From contig CAWDBS010000075.1 in the NCBI GenBank assembly GCA_963800415.1, positions 1 through 64,000 of the forward strand: a stretch of DNA of 64,000 bases, in the 5' to 3' direction. Below, one piece after another: positions 49,756-58,267 of the stretch. The DNA comes from Palsa-504 sp963800415 (GTDB lineage: Bacteria > Actinomycetota > Actinomycetes > Streptosporangiales > Streptosporangiaceae). How positions within the stretch are numbered: position 1 is the stretch's first letter; every line of letters starts with the position of its first letter. Below the pieces are notes generated by a model, which did not search any database, was not told the DNA's origin, and was given only the letters and a program-made list of their open reading frames with translations. The position numbers were made by a program, and so were the translations under genes.

Positions 49756-50541
49756 TCAGCTCGCACCCGGGTCCGTTCGGAAAAAATGGGTCTGCGGACG
49801 GTCCAGCGGCTGGCCGCCGACGAACATGTCGACCTTCTCGTTGTAGAAGGCGACCATGCCGGTGATGGGCAGCAGCTGCCGGGTGGGGAAGTCGTACGCC
49901 CAGGCCAGGTCCTTGTGCACGGCGCCGCCAGCGCGGACCGACCAGTAGCCGCTGGTCGTTCCCTTGTAGGGGCACGAGGTCACCGTGCCGGTGGGGATCA
50001 GGTGCTCGAAGCGGACATCGGTCCGGTCGATGTAGTACCGCGTCGGCAGGCCGGTCTCGAACACCATCACCGGGGACGGCGAGTCGGCCAGCACCACCCC
50101 GTCGAGTTCGACGCGCACCGGGCGGTTCGAGCGAAGCGCGTCGACCCGGACGTACGGGCTGCGCGGGTGGACGAACACCTGCTCGTCCTCCTCGAACCAG
50201 GCGTCCAGCGCGGCCCACTCGAAGCGGATGGTGCCGCTGAGCCCGTCCACCGCGGACTCGGTGATCAGCCGGGCCGCTCGCGGCCGGTGCGCCTCCCCGG
50301 CCCGCAGCCCGTGCAGCTCGGCGACCCCGCGACCGGTCCGCTGGGTGTGCCCCTCGCAGATCAGCAGGTCACGGCGGACGTCGGCGACGGGAATGTAGTA
50401 CTGCGGGTAATGCGGCCACTCCCAGACGTACAAGGCCCTGACCGTGTCGAGCACCTTCCCGGCTCCGAGGTAGGCCCGGATGCGGCGCGGCACCGGCTCG
50501 ACATGGTTCACCGGGACGATCATGGCTGGATAGTCGTTCAT
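49756..50541 (-). CDS. DUF427 protein (double domain)
   Basis: 261 residues with two DUF427 units: ARYLIT-like first half (VLDTVRALYVWEWPHYPQYY) and a clearer second half with VLADSPSPVMVFETGLPTRY, CPYKGTTSGYWSV and AWAYDFPTRQLLPITGMVAF. The biochemical role is unknown. It lies 40 bp downstream of the BadI-like gene on the same strand and is probably co-transcribed. Confidence 0.88.
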   Translation of the reverse strand: MNDYPAMIVPVNHVEPVPRRIRAYLGAGKVLDTVRALYVWEWPHYPQYYIPVADVRRDLLICEGHTQRTGRGVAELHGLRAGEAHRPRAARLITESAVDGLSGTIRFEWAALDAWFEEDEQVFVHPRSPYVRVDALRSNRPVRVELDGVVLADSPSPVMVFETGLPTRYYIDRTDVRFEHLIPTGTVTSCPYKGTTSGYWSVRAGGAVHKDLAWAYDFPTRQLLPITGMVAFYNEKVDMFVGGQPLDRPQTHFFRTDPGAS

Positions 50542-50580
50542 GCGGCTCCTGCTGGCCGGCCGTGGCCTGGTGGCGGCCGG

Positions 50581-51384
50581 TTAGTGGGAAATCTGATGGG
50601 CGGTGAAGTCGGGCTTGCGCTTCTCGGCGAAGGCGGCGGCCCCTTCCCTGGCCTCGTCGGTGACGGCGAAGACGTCCAGGCCGGCCATGGCCATCTGGGA
50701 CAGGCCGCCCTGATGGTCGGTGTCGGCGTTGAACGAGTGCTTGAGGAAGCGGATCGCCGTCGGGCTGTACTGGGCGAGCTGGTTGACCCAGGCCTTGGCC
50801 ACGGGCATCAGCTCCTCGGCCGGGACGACCTTGTTGACCAGGCCCCAGCGTTCGGCCTGTTCGGCGGAGTACTGCTCGAGCAGGAACCAGATCTCCCTGG
50901 CACGCTTCTCCCCCACCACCCTGGCCAGGTAGGCCGACCCGAAGCCGGCGTCGAACGAGCCGACCCGGGGGCCTGCCTGGCCGAACTTGGCGTGGTCAGC
51001 GGCGATGGACAGGTCGCACAGCACGTGCAGGACGTGACCGCCGCCGATGGCCAGCCCGTTCACCGCCGCGATGACTGGCTTGGGCACATCGCGGATGAGC
51101 CGGTGGAAATAGCCAATCTCGAACAGGCCGTTCTCGGTCGGGCCGTAGTTGCCGGTCTCGGCCCGCTGCTTGACGTCACCGCCGACGCAGAACGCGCGCG
51201 TCCCGGCGCCGGTGAGGATGACACCCCGGACCGACTGGTCCGCCCAAGCCCGCTTGAAGGCGTGAATGAGCTCCTCGATCGTCTGCCCCCGGAAGGCGTT
51301 CAGCCGCTGTTCCCGGCTGATGGTGATGACCGCCGCGGGCCCGTCGACCTCGTACAGTACGTCCTCGTACGTAGACTTCTCCAT
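50581..51384 (-). CDS. Crotonase, BadI-like 2-ketocyclohexanecarboxyl-CoA hydrolase
   Basis: 267 residues. LNAFRGQTIEELIHAF, GAGTRAFCVGGDVKQ, AIGGGHVLHVLCDL (oxyanion hole), GFGSAYLARVVGEKRAREIW and AAAFAEKRKPDF. From memory these blocks match R. palustris BadI, a MenB-like crotonase that opens the ring of 2-ketocyclohexane-1-carboxyl-CoA to pimelyl-CoA. MenB itself is the alternative, but no other menaquinone genes are near. The start codon is 6 nt after the -10-like TATTAT, so the mRNA is probably leaderless. Divergent from a MarR gene. Confidence 0.82.
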   Translation of the reverse strand: MEKSTYEDVLYEVDGPAAVITISREQRLNAFRGQTIEELIHAFKRAWADQSVRGVILTGAGTRAFCVGGDVKQRAETGNYGPTENGLFEIGYFHRLIRDVPKPVIAAVNGLAIGGGHVLHVLCDLSIAADHAKFGQAGPRVGSFDAGFGSAYLARVVGEKRAREIWFLLEQYSAEQAERWGLVNKVVPAEELMPVAKAWVNQLAQYSPTAIRFLKHSFNADTDHQGGLSQMAMAGLDVFAVTDEAREGAAAFAEKRKPDFTAHQISH

Positions 51385-51409
51385 GACTAGATAATAGAGT
51401 GCTAGAGCA
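51380..51409 (-). promoter_or_regulatory. Promoter block of the BadI-like gene, leaderless
   Basis: Sense strand TGCTCTAGCACTC, then TATTATCTAGTCATGGA; the ATG is the start codon. 27 of 30 bases equal those at 41405-41434. -10 TATTAT is 6 nt before the ATG, placing the transcript start at or beside it. Confidence 0.65.
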
Positions 51410-51462
51410 AGCTAGGACCAGGGGCACCGTGAAGAGGACGTCCTGATGAGTGGGAGACGGCA

Positions 51463-51963
51463 GTGACCGAGCGGCAGGATCCCGTCAAGTGGTCGCGTGA
51501 GCAGTGGGTGGCCCACGGCCAGCCCGGGGTTGACCAGTTCACCGCCATGGCCGCGATCTTGCGCACGCACCAGGCCATAGTCGCGTCTATCGACGCGACG
51601 CTGCGTACCCACGACCTGACCCGCACCGGTTACCTGCTGATGACCACCCTGCTGCTGTCCCGGGACGGCACCCGGCCGCTCGGCCAGCTGAGCAGGCACC
51701 TGATGGTCCACCCGACCACCGTCACGCTGGCCTTGGACCAGCTGGAGAAGCGAAACCTGGTCAAGCGCAACCCGCACCCGACCGACCGGCGCACCATCCT
51801 CGCGGTGCTGACCCCGGCGGGGCGGGAGGTGCTGGACAAGGCGACCAAGGCGCTGGCGGACGCCGACTTCGGGCTGGCCGGCGTGGATGCCGCGCTGTCC
51901 GGGCGGGTGGTCGAGGTACTGGGCGACGTGCGGGAGCGCATCGGGGACAGCCCCGGGTCCTAG
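51463..51963 (+). CDS. MarR-family transcriptional regulator
   Basis: 166 residues: LTRTGYLLMTTLLLSRDGTR, LGQLSRHLMVHPTTVTLALD (recognition helix), RNPHPTDRRTILAVLTPAGR (wing). GTG start with GGGAGA. Divergent from the BadI-like gene by 78 bp. In R. palustris a MarR protein, BadR, controls the cyclohexanecarboxylate genes, so this is the natural candidate for the shared operator sequences of the island. That link is inference. Confidence 0.9.
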   Translation: MTERQDPVKWSREQWVAHGQPGVDQFTAMAAILRTHQAIVASIDATLRTHDLTRTGYLLMTTLLLSRDGTRPLGQLSRHLMVHPTTVTLALDQLEKRNLVKRNPHPTDRRTILAVLTPAGREVLDKATKALADADFGLAGVDAALSGRVVEVLGDVRERIGDSPGS

Positions 51964-51979
51964 CTGGGGGCGGCGGCCT

Positions 51980-52828
51980 TCAGCAGGTCGCCGGTGACCT
52001 GAAGCCGCGGGTGGCGGTGCCGTCCGAGGCGGTCATGCGAAGCTCGCCCGTCATGCGAAGCTCGCGGGGCGCTTGGCGATGAACGCGGCGAGGCCTTCGC
52101 GGCCGTCCGGGGAGTCGAACAGGTCCGTCACGCGGGCGGCCTCCCGGGCCATGCCCTCGGCGAGCGGGAGTTCGCCGGCGTCGTCCACGCAGCTCAGCAC
52201 CGCGTTGAGCGCCAGGCGTGACATGGCGCCGAACTGTCCGGCCAGCTCCAGCGCCTGCTTCAGTGCGTCGCCAGGCTCGGTGATGCGATCGAGCAGGCCG
52301 ATGGCGTGTGCTTCGTCCGCCGGGACCTCGCGGGCGGTGAGCATCATGTCCAGGGCGCGGCCGCGGCCGACCAGCCGCGGCAGCCGCTGCGTGCCGCCCG
52401 GCCCCCGGGATCAGGCCGAGCTTGGTCTCGGGCAGGCCGAGCCGGGCGGACGCGGAGCCGACCCGCATCGTGCAGGCCAGCGCGAGCTCCAGCCCGCCGC
52501 CGAGGGCGCGTCCCTCGATCGCCGCGATCGACGGCCGGTCCAGGGCCGCGATGCGGTCGAGCACGGTCCGCAGTTCCGCCCCGTACGCCCCGAACGCGGC
52601 CCGGTCCGCGCTGGCCATCAACTTGATATCGGCGCCCGCGGCGAAGAACCGGTCGAGCTTGGAGCAGACGATGAGAGTCCGGGCGGCCGATGCCTCGAAC
52701 TTCTCTATCGCCACGGTGAGGCCGTCGAGGAGCGGGCGGCCAAGCTGGTTGGCGGGCGGGTTGGCCAGCTGGATGAGGAACGCGGTACCTTCAGCGGCCC
52801 AGTCCACGACGGGCGCGGGTTCGGTCAT
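51980..52828 (-). pseudogene. Enoyl-CoA hydratase (BadK-like) with a one-base frameshift
   Basis: From ATG 52828 it reads like a crotonase (NPPANQLGRPLLDGL, FFAAGADIKLMASADR, IEGRALGGGLELALACTMRV, PETKLGLIPGAG). At about 52405 one surplus G shifts it. The right frame continues as MMLTAREVPADEAHAIGLLD and ends EGLAAFIAKRPASF at 52051. Without the extra base it would be a normal ~258-residue hydratase. Start overlaps the ligase stop by one base (TGATG). Could be a sequencing error. Confidence 0.85.
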
Positions 52829-54477
52829 CAGGTGCGGGCCTTTCTGCCGGGGCCATCCTGGGGCTGCGCGGTCTCGGGCTGCGCAGTCTGGGGCTGCGCT
52901 GGCTCCGATAGCCAGGCGTCGCGGAGCGCGTGCTTGGCGATCTTGCCGGTGTCGGTCATAGCCAGCGGCTCTTGCTGCAGCCGCCAGCGGGCCGGGACCT
53001 GGAAGCGGCCGAGCCGGGTGGCCGCGAAGGCGGCGAGCTCGGCGGCGGTCGCGGCGGCGCGCAGCTGCACGATGGCTCCGACGATCTCGCCCAGGTCGTC
53101 GTCGGGCAGCCCGACGACGGCGACCGCCGCGACCGCGGGGTGCTGGTGCAGCACCTGCTCGACGTGGGCCGCCGCGATGTTCTCCCCGCCCCGGATGATG
53201 ACGTCCTTGGCGCGGCCGGTCAGGTACAGCAGTCCGTCCTCGATGCGGCCGAGGTCGCCGGTGTGCAGCCAGCCGTCGGCGTCGATGATCTCCGGCACGT
53301 CCTCGCCCCAGTAGCCGAGCATCTGCGACGGCGTACGGACGACGATCTCGCCGGTGCCGGTCTCATCCGGTTTCCCGATGCGCATCTCGACGACCGGCAT
53401 GGGGCGCCCGGCGGTCTGCGGGTGTTCGGCCATCAGGGCGCCAGACGCGGCCGCGACCGTGCCGCCGGCCTCGGTCATGCCGTACACGGTGGACACCCCG
53501 CGCCGGACCGCGGGGAAGGCGGCGCGCAGCCGGTCGGAGAGTTCGGGTGTCACCGGCGAACCGCCGAGCGAGATCGACCGCACCGCGGACACGTCGCGCC
53601 CGGGCAGCGAGGGGTCCTCGAGCACGCGGATCGCCATCGTGGGAACGGCGCCCCAGATGCTCACCCGCTCGCGTTCGATGAGGTCGAGCACCTGGCCCGA
53701 GTCGAAGCGCCCGTCGAGGAAGACGACCGTGTTGCCGCCGAGCATGGCCAGCAGCAGCGACTGGACGCCGCCGATGTGGAACAGCGGACCGCTTTGCAGG
53801 ATGACCTCGGGCGGCCGGTCGGCGCCTAGCTGGTGCGGCAGCCGATTCGACACCACCAGCAGATTCTGCAAGTTCGCGATGACCGAACGATGCGCGAGGA
53901 CCGCGGCCTTGGGCCAGCCGGTCGTCCCCGCGGTGAAGATGATCAGCGCCGGGTCGTCTTCGCTGCCCGCGAGCGGCGCGGGTGCTGGCCCGGGCGGCGC
54001 GGGTCCTGGCCCGGGCGCGGCGGTCCCGGCGGCCGGGATATCGGCTACCGGCACGACGCTGGCTCCGGGATGTGCGGGCAGCAGCCGGGTCGTCTCGTTG
54101 TCGGCGACGATAACGGCGGGGGCGATGAACTCGATGGCGTGCGCGATCTCGCCGGTGTTCCACGACCGGTTGCCCGGTGCCACCACCGCGCCGAGCCGCA
54201 GGCCCGCCCACAGCGAGATCACCCACTCCGGCGAGTTACGGGCGAGCAGCAGCAGCCGACCGCCGGGGCCGAGACCGTGTGCCGACAGGTACCCGGCCAC
54301 CCGGTCCGCGGCCGCGATCATCGCGGTGAACGTGACCCGCCGGTCGCCCTGGACCAGATGGTCGCGGTCGGCCCAGCGGGCCGCGTCGTCGAGGAGTTCG
54401 GTGACCCGGCTACGGCGCTGCCGGTAGAGCAGGAACGGCACCGGCCCGTCGCCGCGCGCGACCTCGGTTCCCCACAT
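52828..54477 (-). CDS. AMP-forming acyl-CoA ligase (FadD-like)
   Basis: 549 residues. LIIFTAGTTGWPKAAVL (P-loop), STVYGMTEAGGTVAAA, HTGDLGRIEDGLLYLTGR, GGENIAAAHVEQVL and MTDTGKIAKHALRDAW with the C-terminal catalytic Lys. A Pro/Gln tail (QPQTAQPETAQPQ) is unusual. Substrate unknown; its operon partner, the BadK-like hydratase, suggests a carboxylic acid handled by beta-oxidation. The operator-like motif is 26 bp before its ATG. Confidence 0.88.
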   Translation of the reverse strand: MWGTEVARGDGPVPFLLYRQRRSRVTELLDDAARWADRDHLVQGDRRVTFTAMIAAADRVAGYLSAHGLGPGGRLLLLARNSPEWVISLWAGLRLGAVVAPGNRSWNTGEIAHAIEFIAPAVIVADNETTRLLPAHPGASVVPVADIPAAGTAAPGPGPAPPGPAPAPLAGSEDDPALIIFTAGTTGWPKAAVLAHRSVIANLQNLLVVSNRLPHQLGADRPPEVILQSGPLFHIGGVQSLLLAMLGGNTVVFLDGRFDSGQVLDLIERERVSIWGAVPTMAIRVLEDPSLPGRDVSAVRSISLGGSPVTPELSDRLRAAFPAVRRGVSTVYGMTEAGGTVAAASGALMAEHPQTAGRPMPVVEMRIGKPDETGTGEIVVRTPSQMLGYWGEDVPEIIDADGWLHTGDLGRIEDGLLYLTGRAKDVIIRGGENIAAAHVEQVLHQHPAVAAVAVVGLPDDDLGEIVGAIVQLRAAATAAELAAFAATRLGRFQVPARWRLQQEPLAMTDTGKIAKHALRDAWLSEPAQPQTAQPETAQPQDGPGRKART

Positions 54478-54502
54478 GCCTGCCTCGCCCCATCACGAGC
54501 AT

Positions 54503-54537
54503 TTAGTCTAGAAAGCAACCATCGACTGTCAGAGTAT
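54503..54537. promoter_or_regulatory. Operator-like motif, copy 4
   Basis: TTAGTCTA, 18 bp with TCGA at positions 12-15, TCAGAGTAT. Directly upstream of the FadD-like ligase operon. Confidence 0.65.
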
Positions 54538-54771
54538 CTTGTCATCTGACGGCGCGGGAGACCAGACCCGCGCCAGGCTGACCTTCATGGATGGCCGCCC
54601 GTAGCGGCCGTCATCAGATGGGGTAGCGGGTGGGCTCGCTCGTGTACTGCCGGCCGGATGGGGTCGTCCACTGGAAGGTGCCGTCCGGAAGCTGTTCTGC
54701 CTTCCACCGCGGGTGCTGTTGAGCCGGTGGTGGTGTCGGCACTTCGGCTCCTATCCGTTATATTAACACAT

Positions 54772-56256
54772 ATGACGATCCGCGACGCAATACAGCTAGC
54801 AGAGGCCAGCAGGCCGCCCGACGGCGTCATCCGCTGCCTGATCTACGTGCGGATCAGCATGGACAAGGCCCATGACGGGCACGGCGTGGCCAACCAGCTC
54901 GCCAAGCTGGAGCACAAGGCCCGCGAGCGTGGCTGGACGGTGGTCTACCGGCTGTCGGACAACGACATCGGGGTCACCCGCAAGGACCCGACCAAACCGG
55001 GCAAGTACCGGCCGGGGTACGAAGAGGCGATGCGGCTGGTCGACGCGCGGGCGGTGGACGCAGTGCTGTGCTTCAAGTGGGACCGGTTCATCCGCGAGCC
55101 GCTGGATCTGGAGTACCTGATCCCCCGCTTTGACAGGGCCGGGGTGCGGTTCGCCGAGGTGGACGGGAACATCGACCTGGGTACCGACTCCGGGCGGCTG
55201 CACGCCCGCATCCTGATCGCGGTGGCCAAGGCCGAGCAGGAACGCAAGGCCGAGCGACAGAAGCTGGCCAACGAGGCCGCGGCGGTCAACGGGCAGCGGT
55301 TCACCGGCGGGCCGCGCCCGTTCGGGTACCGGGACGATCATGTGACGGCGCATCCGGTGGAGGGCCCGGCGGTGGCGGAGGCGTGCGCGGCGCTGCTGGG
55401 CGGGGGGACGGTCAGCGGGGTCATGCGGGAGTGGACCAGGCTGGAGCTGGCGCCGCCGCAGCGGGACCGGCGCGGCACCACCCGGTGGAACCGGGCCAGC
55501 ATCCGCAGCATCTTGCTGAACCCGCGGATCGCGGGCCTGTCGGTCTACCACGGGGAAATCGTCGGCCAGGGCCAGTGGGAGCCGCTGGTGAGCGAGGAGA
55601 CGTGGCGGGCGGTCCGCGGCATCCTGGAGGACCCGTCCCGCAAGCCGCCGCGCGGGGTGCGGACGCTGCTGGGCGGCCTGGCACTGTGCCCGTGCGGGAA
55701 CGTGGTTGCCGGGGGGCCGTCGCATACCGGGCACCGGGTCTACCGCTGCTCGATGCCGACCCGGGACCGGGCCTGGCCCGGAACCCACGTGGCCCGGCAG
55801 GCCGGTCCGGTCGAGGACTTCATCACCCGGCTGGTAGTGGGACGGCTGTCCCGCGCCGATGCCGCCGACCTGGTCGCGGTCCCCGAGAGCGGCCCGGATG
55901 TGGTGGCGCTGCGGGAGGAGGCGGCGGCGATCCGCCGGAATCTGGAGGAGATGGCCGCCGACCGGGCGCTGGGCCTGATCACCCGGCCGCAGATGCTCGC
56001 CGCCACCGGGCGGGCCAACCTCAGGCTGGATGAGATCGGCAGCGAACTGGAGCACGCTGCGCGGGAGAACGTGCTGGCGCCGCTGGTTGCCGCCGAGAAC
56101 GCCGCCGCTGTCTGGGCCGGCCTGGACCTCAGCCGCCAGCGCGCGGTCATCAAGACGCTGATGTCGGTCACGCTGCACTCCCCGGGCCGCGGTGCCCGCC
56201 GCCCGTTCGACCCGGCTACGGTCGCGGTCACCTGGCGGCAGCCGGACGCCGCCTGA
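54772..56256 (+). CDS. Large serine recombinase
   Basis: 494 residues. Resolvase domain (~20-165) with the catalytic Ser in LIYVRISMDK, then CFKWDRFIREP and AVAKAEQERKAERQ. The Recombinase domain has TRWNRASIRSILLNPRIAGL. A zinc ribbon follows (CPCG and YRCS near residues 308-330), then a coiled coil and C-terminal DNA-binding part. These enzymes integrate and excise phages or mobile elements at att sites. TATATT at 54759-54764 lies 7 nt before the ATG with no ribosome site, so the mRNA may be leaderless. Confidence 0.92.
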   Translation: MTIRDAIQLAEASRPPDGVIRCLIYVRISMDKAHDGHGVANQLAKLEHKARERGWTVVYRLSDNDIGVTRKDPTKPGKYRPGYEEAMRLVDARAVDAVLCFKWDRFIREPLDLEYLIPRFDRAGVRFAEVDGNIDLGTDSGRLHARILIAVAKAEQERKAERQKLANEAAAVNGQRFTGGPRPFGYRDDHVTAHPVEGPAVAEACAALLGGGTVSGVMREWTRLELAPPQRDRRGTTRWNRASIRSILLNPRIAGLSVYHGEIVGQGQWEPLVSEETWRAVRGILEDPSRKPPRGVRTLLGGLALCPCGNVVAGGPSHTGHRVYRCSMPTRDRAWPGTHVARQAGPVEDFITRLVVGRLSRADAADLVAVPESGPDVVALREEAAAIRRNLEEMAADRALGLITRPQMLAATGRANLRLDEIGSELEHAARENVLAPLVAAENAAAVWAGLDLSRQRAVIKTLMSVTLHSPGRGARRPFDPATVAVTWRQPDAA

Positions 56257-56308
56257 TCCCGGCCAGGATGCCCGGGCCCTGATGCTGGGAGCCGGGTCGT
56301 CCTGGCGG

Positions 56309-56542
56309 TTACCGGCGGCGGGGGCGGCTCAGGAGGAGCGCGAGCGTGTCACGCTGCTGGCTGGACAGGGGCGGGGCGGCATCGACCAGCCGGACGATGT
56401 AGGCATCCAGGCTGATCTCACCGTCGTTTGCGGGGTGCCCGTCGTGGTCGTGGCGCTCGTCGTGCTGGCTGGGCGCGGCCAGGGACGGGCATGACCTGGC
56501 TAGTTCCGGCTGGGCGGCTTGGATGCCCGTCCGGTTCCTCAT
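56309..56542 (-). CDS. Small conserved actinomycete protein
   Basis: Up to 77 residues. The C-terminal half SLDAYIVRLVDAAPPLSSQQ followed by RDTLALLLSRPRRR is a conserved small-protein type found beside recombinase genes in actinomycete elements. The N-terminal half is less protein-like, so the true start may be inside. Convergent with the serine recombinase. Function unknown. Confidence 0.55.
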   Translation of the reverse strand: MRNRTGIQAAQPELARSCPSLAAPSQHDERHDHDGHPANDGEISLDAYIVRLVDAAPPLSSQQRDTLALLLSRPRRR

Positions 56543-57095
56543 TCCCGGTCCCCGTTTTCACGGTGATGCTGGTCCCCTGGCATGATTTAAAGCTACGTAT
56601 CTGCGGCCGGGCGGCAAATCAACGTGCGCTATCGCAGACCGCGCTAAACGGCATCCGGCATCACTCCGCATGACTGGACATCCCTCGGCAGCACTGAATA
56701 GCGCTGGTTAGTACGGCAGATTTTTTTGCCTGGCCGCGTAAACCAGGGATACGTCCCGTTCTGCGCGTTCAAGCACTCACGTAAACGCGTCCACGAGGTG
56801 ATCGCCGCTTGGTGCCGTTGCGCCACGGTAGCCTCACGGAGCACATACGTCTGGCCGCTGGCCTGCGGCTCAGCACGCCCGGCGGCCCCGGCAGGAACCT
56901 GGAGGCTTGGGGTCATCTAGGACTCGATCTCGCCCTCGCATGTGCGTCAGCGACCGCTATCTCAGCGGCGAGGAGGGCGGAATGCGCGGTCGTTAACCAG
57001 CGCCTTTTGCTCTGGATGAAAGCGGCCCGGAACCACCGGACTGGTGAACGCTCGTATTCGTCGTTGACGTGTTTGGCAGTCAGCCTGATTTCGGG
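56543..57095. other. Gap without a supported gene
   Basis: 553 bp of lower G+C (AT-rich patches near 56580-56730). Short frames exist on both strands but none has a ribosome site or recognisable motif. It is the downstream flank of the recombinase operon at 57096-61238. Confidence 0.45.
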
Positions 57096-57359
57096 TTACC
57101 GGCTGTGATGAGAAGGGCCGGGTGATGGTGGGCGGAGTGCGGATAATGGGCCGGGCTGGAAGAGTGGTTCGCCGTCGTTGCCGCCGAGCAGGAAGGTGAA
57201 GCGGTCCAGGTCGTTGCGGAGCTGCGGCAGGCCGTAGGCGGGGTGGCCGACGAATGCGAGCAGGGAAGGGGCGAGGCGGGCGGGGTCGGTGGCGATCCAG
57301 CCGGTGAGGAATTGCAGGAGCTCGGCGAGTTCGGCGGCGTCTACGACGTCCAGGTTCAT
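57096..57359 (-). CDS. Hypothetical small protein, last gene of the recombinase operon
   Basis: 87 residues, acidic and Leu-rich: VVDAAELAELLQFLTGWIAT and GHPAYGLPQLRNDLDRFTFL. No known domain. Its ATG overlaps the previous stop (ATGA), so it is translationally coupled and likely real. The Pro/Ser-rich tail may be disordered. Confidence 0.7.
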   Translation of the reverse strand: MNLDVVDAAELAELLQFLTGWIATDPARLAPSLLAFVGHPAYGLPQLRNDLDRFTFLLGGNDGEPLFQPGPLSALRPPSPGPSHHSR

Positions 57360-58177
57360 GGTGGGGATGGCTGTTTCCTCTTCCTTCGCTGGTTTTCCTG
57401 TTCCCGCAGCAGCGTGCTGAGCAGGCTGACGGCGGCGGCGTCGCGGGTGCGGGCGTTGCCGGCGGCGGTGATCCTGCCGGTCCCGGTGGCCGGGAGTGCC
57501 ATGCCGGCGTTGGTGATTGCCTCCCAGCCGGGTCGGCTGCGTTCTCCGCGCCAGGTGGGGCGGACCAGCCCGGCGCGCTGGCCGGCGACCAGCACGTGCC
57601 AGGCTCGGGATTCGGCGTGGCCGGGTGCCTTGACGATGTCGTACTGGCCGTTCCCGATGATCGCGGGTGTGATCTTGGGGTCCGGCGGGTGCCTGGTGCC
57701 GGTGCCGGGTTTGCGCGCGGCGTGCGCCGGGGCCGGGAAGGCGGGGCGCGGGGCGGCCGGGCCTGCGGAGTCACGAGCACTCGCGGCGGCCGGCGCTGGT
57801 GCTGGCTGTGCCGGGTCTGGCCGGCGAGGCGGCGGCGTCTGCGGGACGATGTCCTCTGCTGGTGGACGCGGCCAGCGGCGGGATAGGTCGGCATGGCGTT
57901 TTTGAGCGCCGGTCCTGGTCTTGATGCCCAGCGCGGCGGCGATCTGCTGCCAGGTCGCGCCGCCATCCCGGGCAGCCTGGATGAGGACTAGCTCGGCGCG
58001 CTCGATGCAGGCGGCAGCGGCGCGGGCTGCGGCCAGCCCGGCGAGCGGGGTGGCGGCGTCGTGGATGAGGCCGGCCAGCTGCTCCAGGAGCGGGGCGGGC
58101 TGCTCGCACCCAGGTGCAGCGGGCTGGTCATCTGCCCGCCGGCTCATCGTGTCCTTTGACGGCGGGCGCGTGCTCAT
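57356..58177 (-). CDS. HTH protein with Pro/Ala-rich linker, recombinase operon
   Basis: 273 residues. A helical N-terminus (AARAAAACIERAELVLIQAA) carries the HTH GATWQQIAAALGIKTRTGAQ. A long Pro/Ala linker follows, then a small C-terminal domain (IGNGQYDIVKAPGHAESRAW, HVLVAGQRAGLVRPTWRGER). Likely a DNA-binding accessory or regulator of the element. Follows recombinase 2 by 90 bp and overlaps the next gene by 4 nt. Confidence 0.75.
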   Translation of the reverse strand: MSTRPPSKDTMSRRADDQPAAPGCEQPAPLLEQLAGLIHDAATPLAGLAAARAAAACIERAELVLIQAARDGGATWQQIAAALGIKTRTGAQKRHADLSRRWPRPPAEDIVPQTPPPRRPDPAQPAPAPAAASARDSAGPAAPRPAFPAPAHAARKPGTGTRHPPDPKITPAIIGNGQYDIVKAPGHAESRAWHVLVAGQRAGLVRPTWRGERSRPGWEAITNAGMALPATGTGRITAAGNARTRDAAAVSLLSTLLREQENQRRKRKQPSPP

Positions 58178-58267
58178 GATGTCCTGGCGGGGTCTGTCTG
58201 CCTGCTGCCGGGCAGATGTCCTCGGCCAGAGGACATCTGGGGCCCTGCGGCCAGTGTTCGCGCGCTT

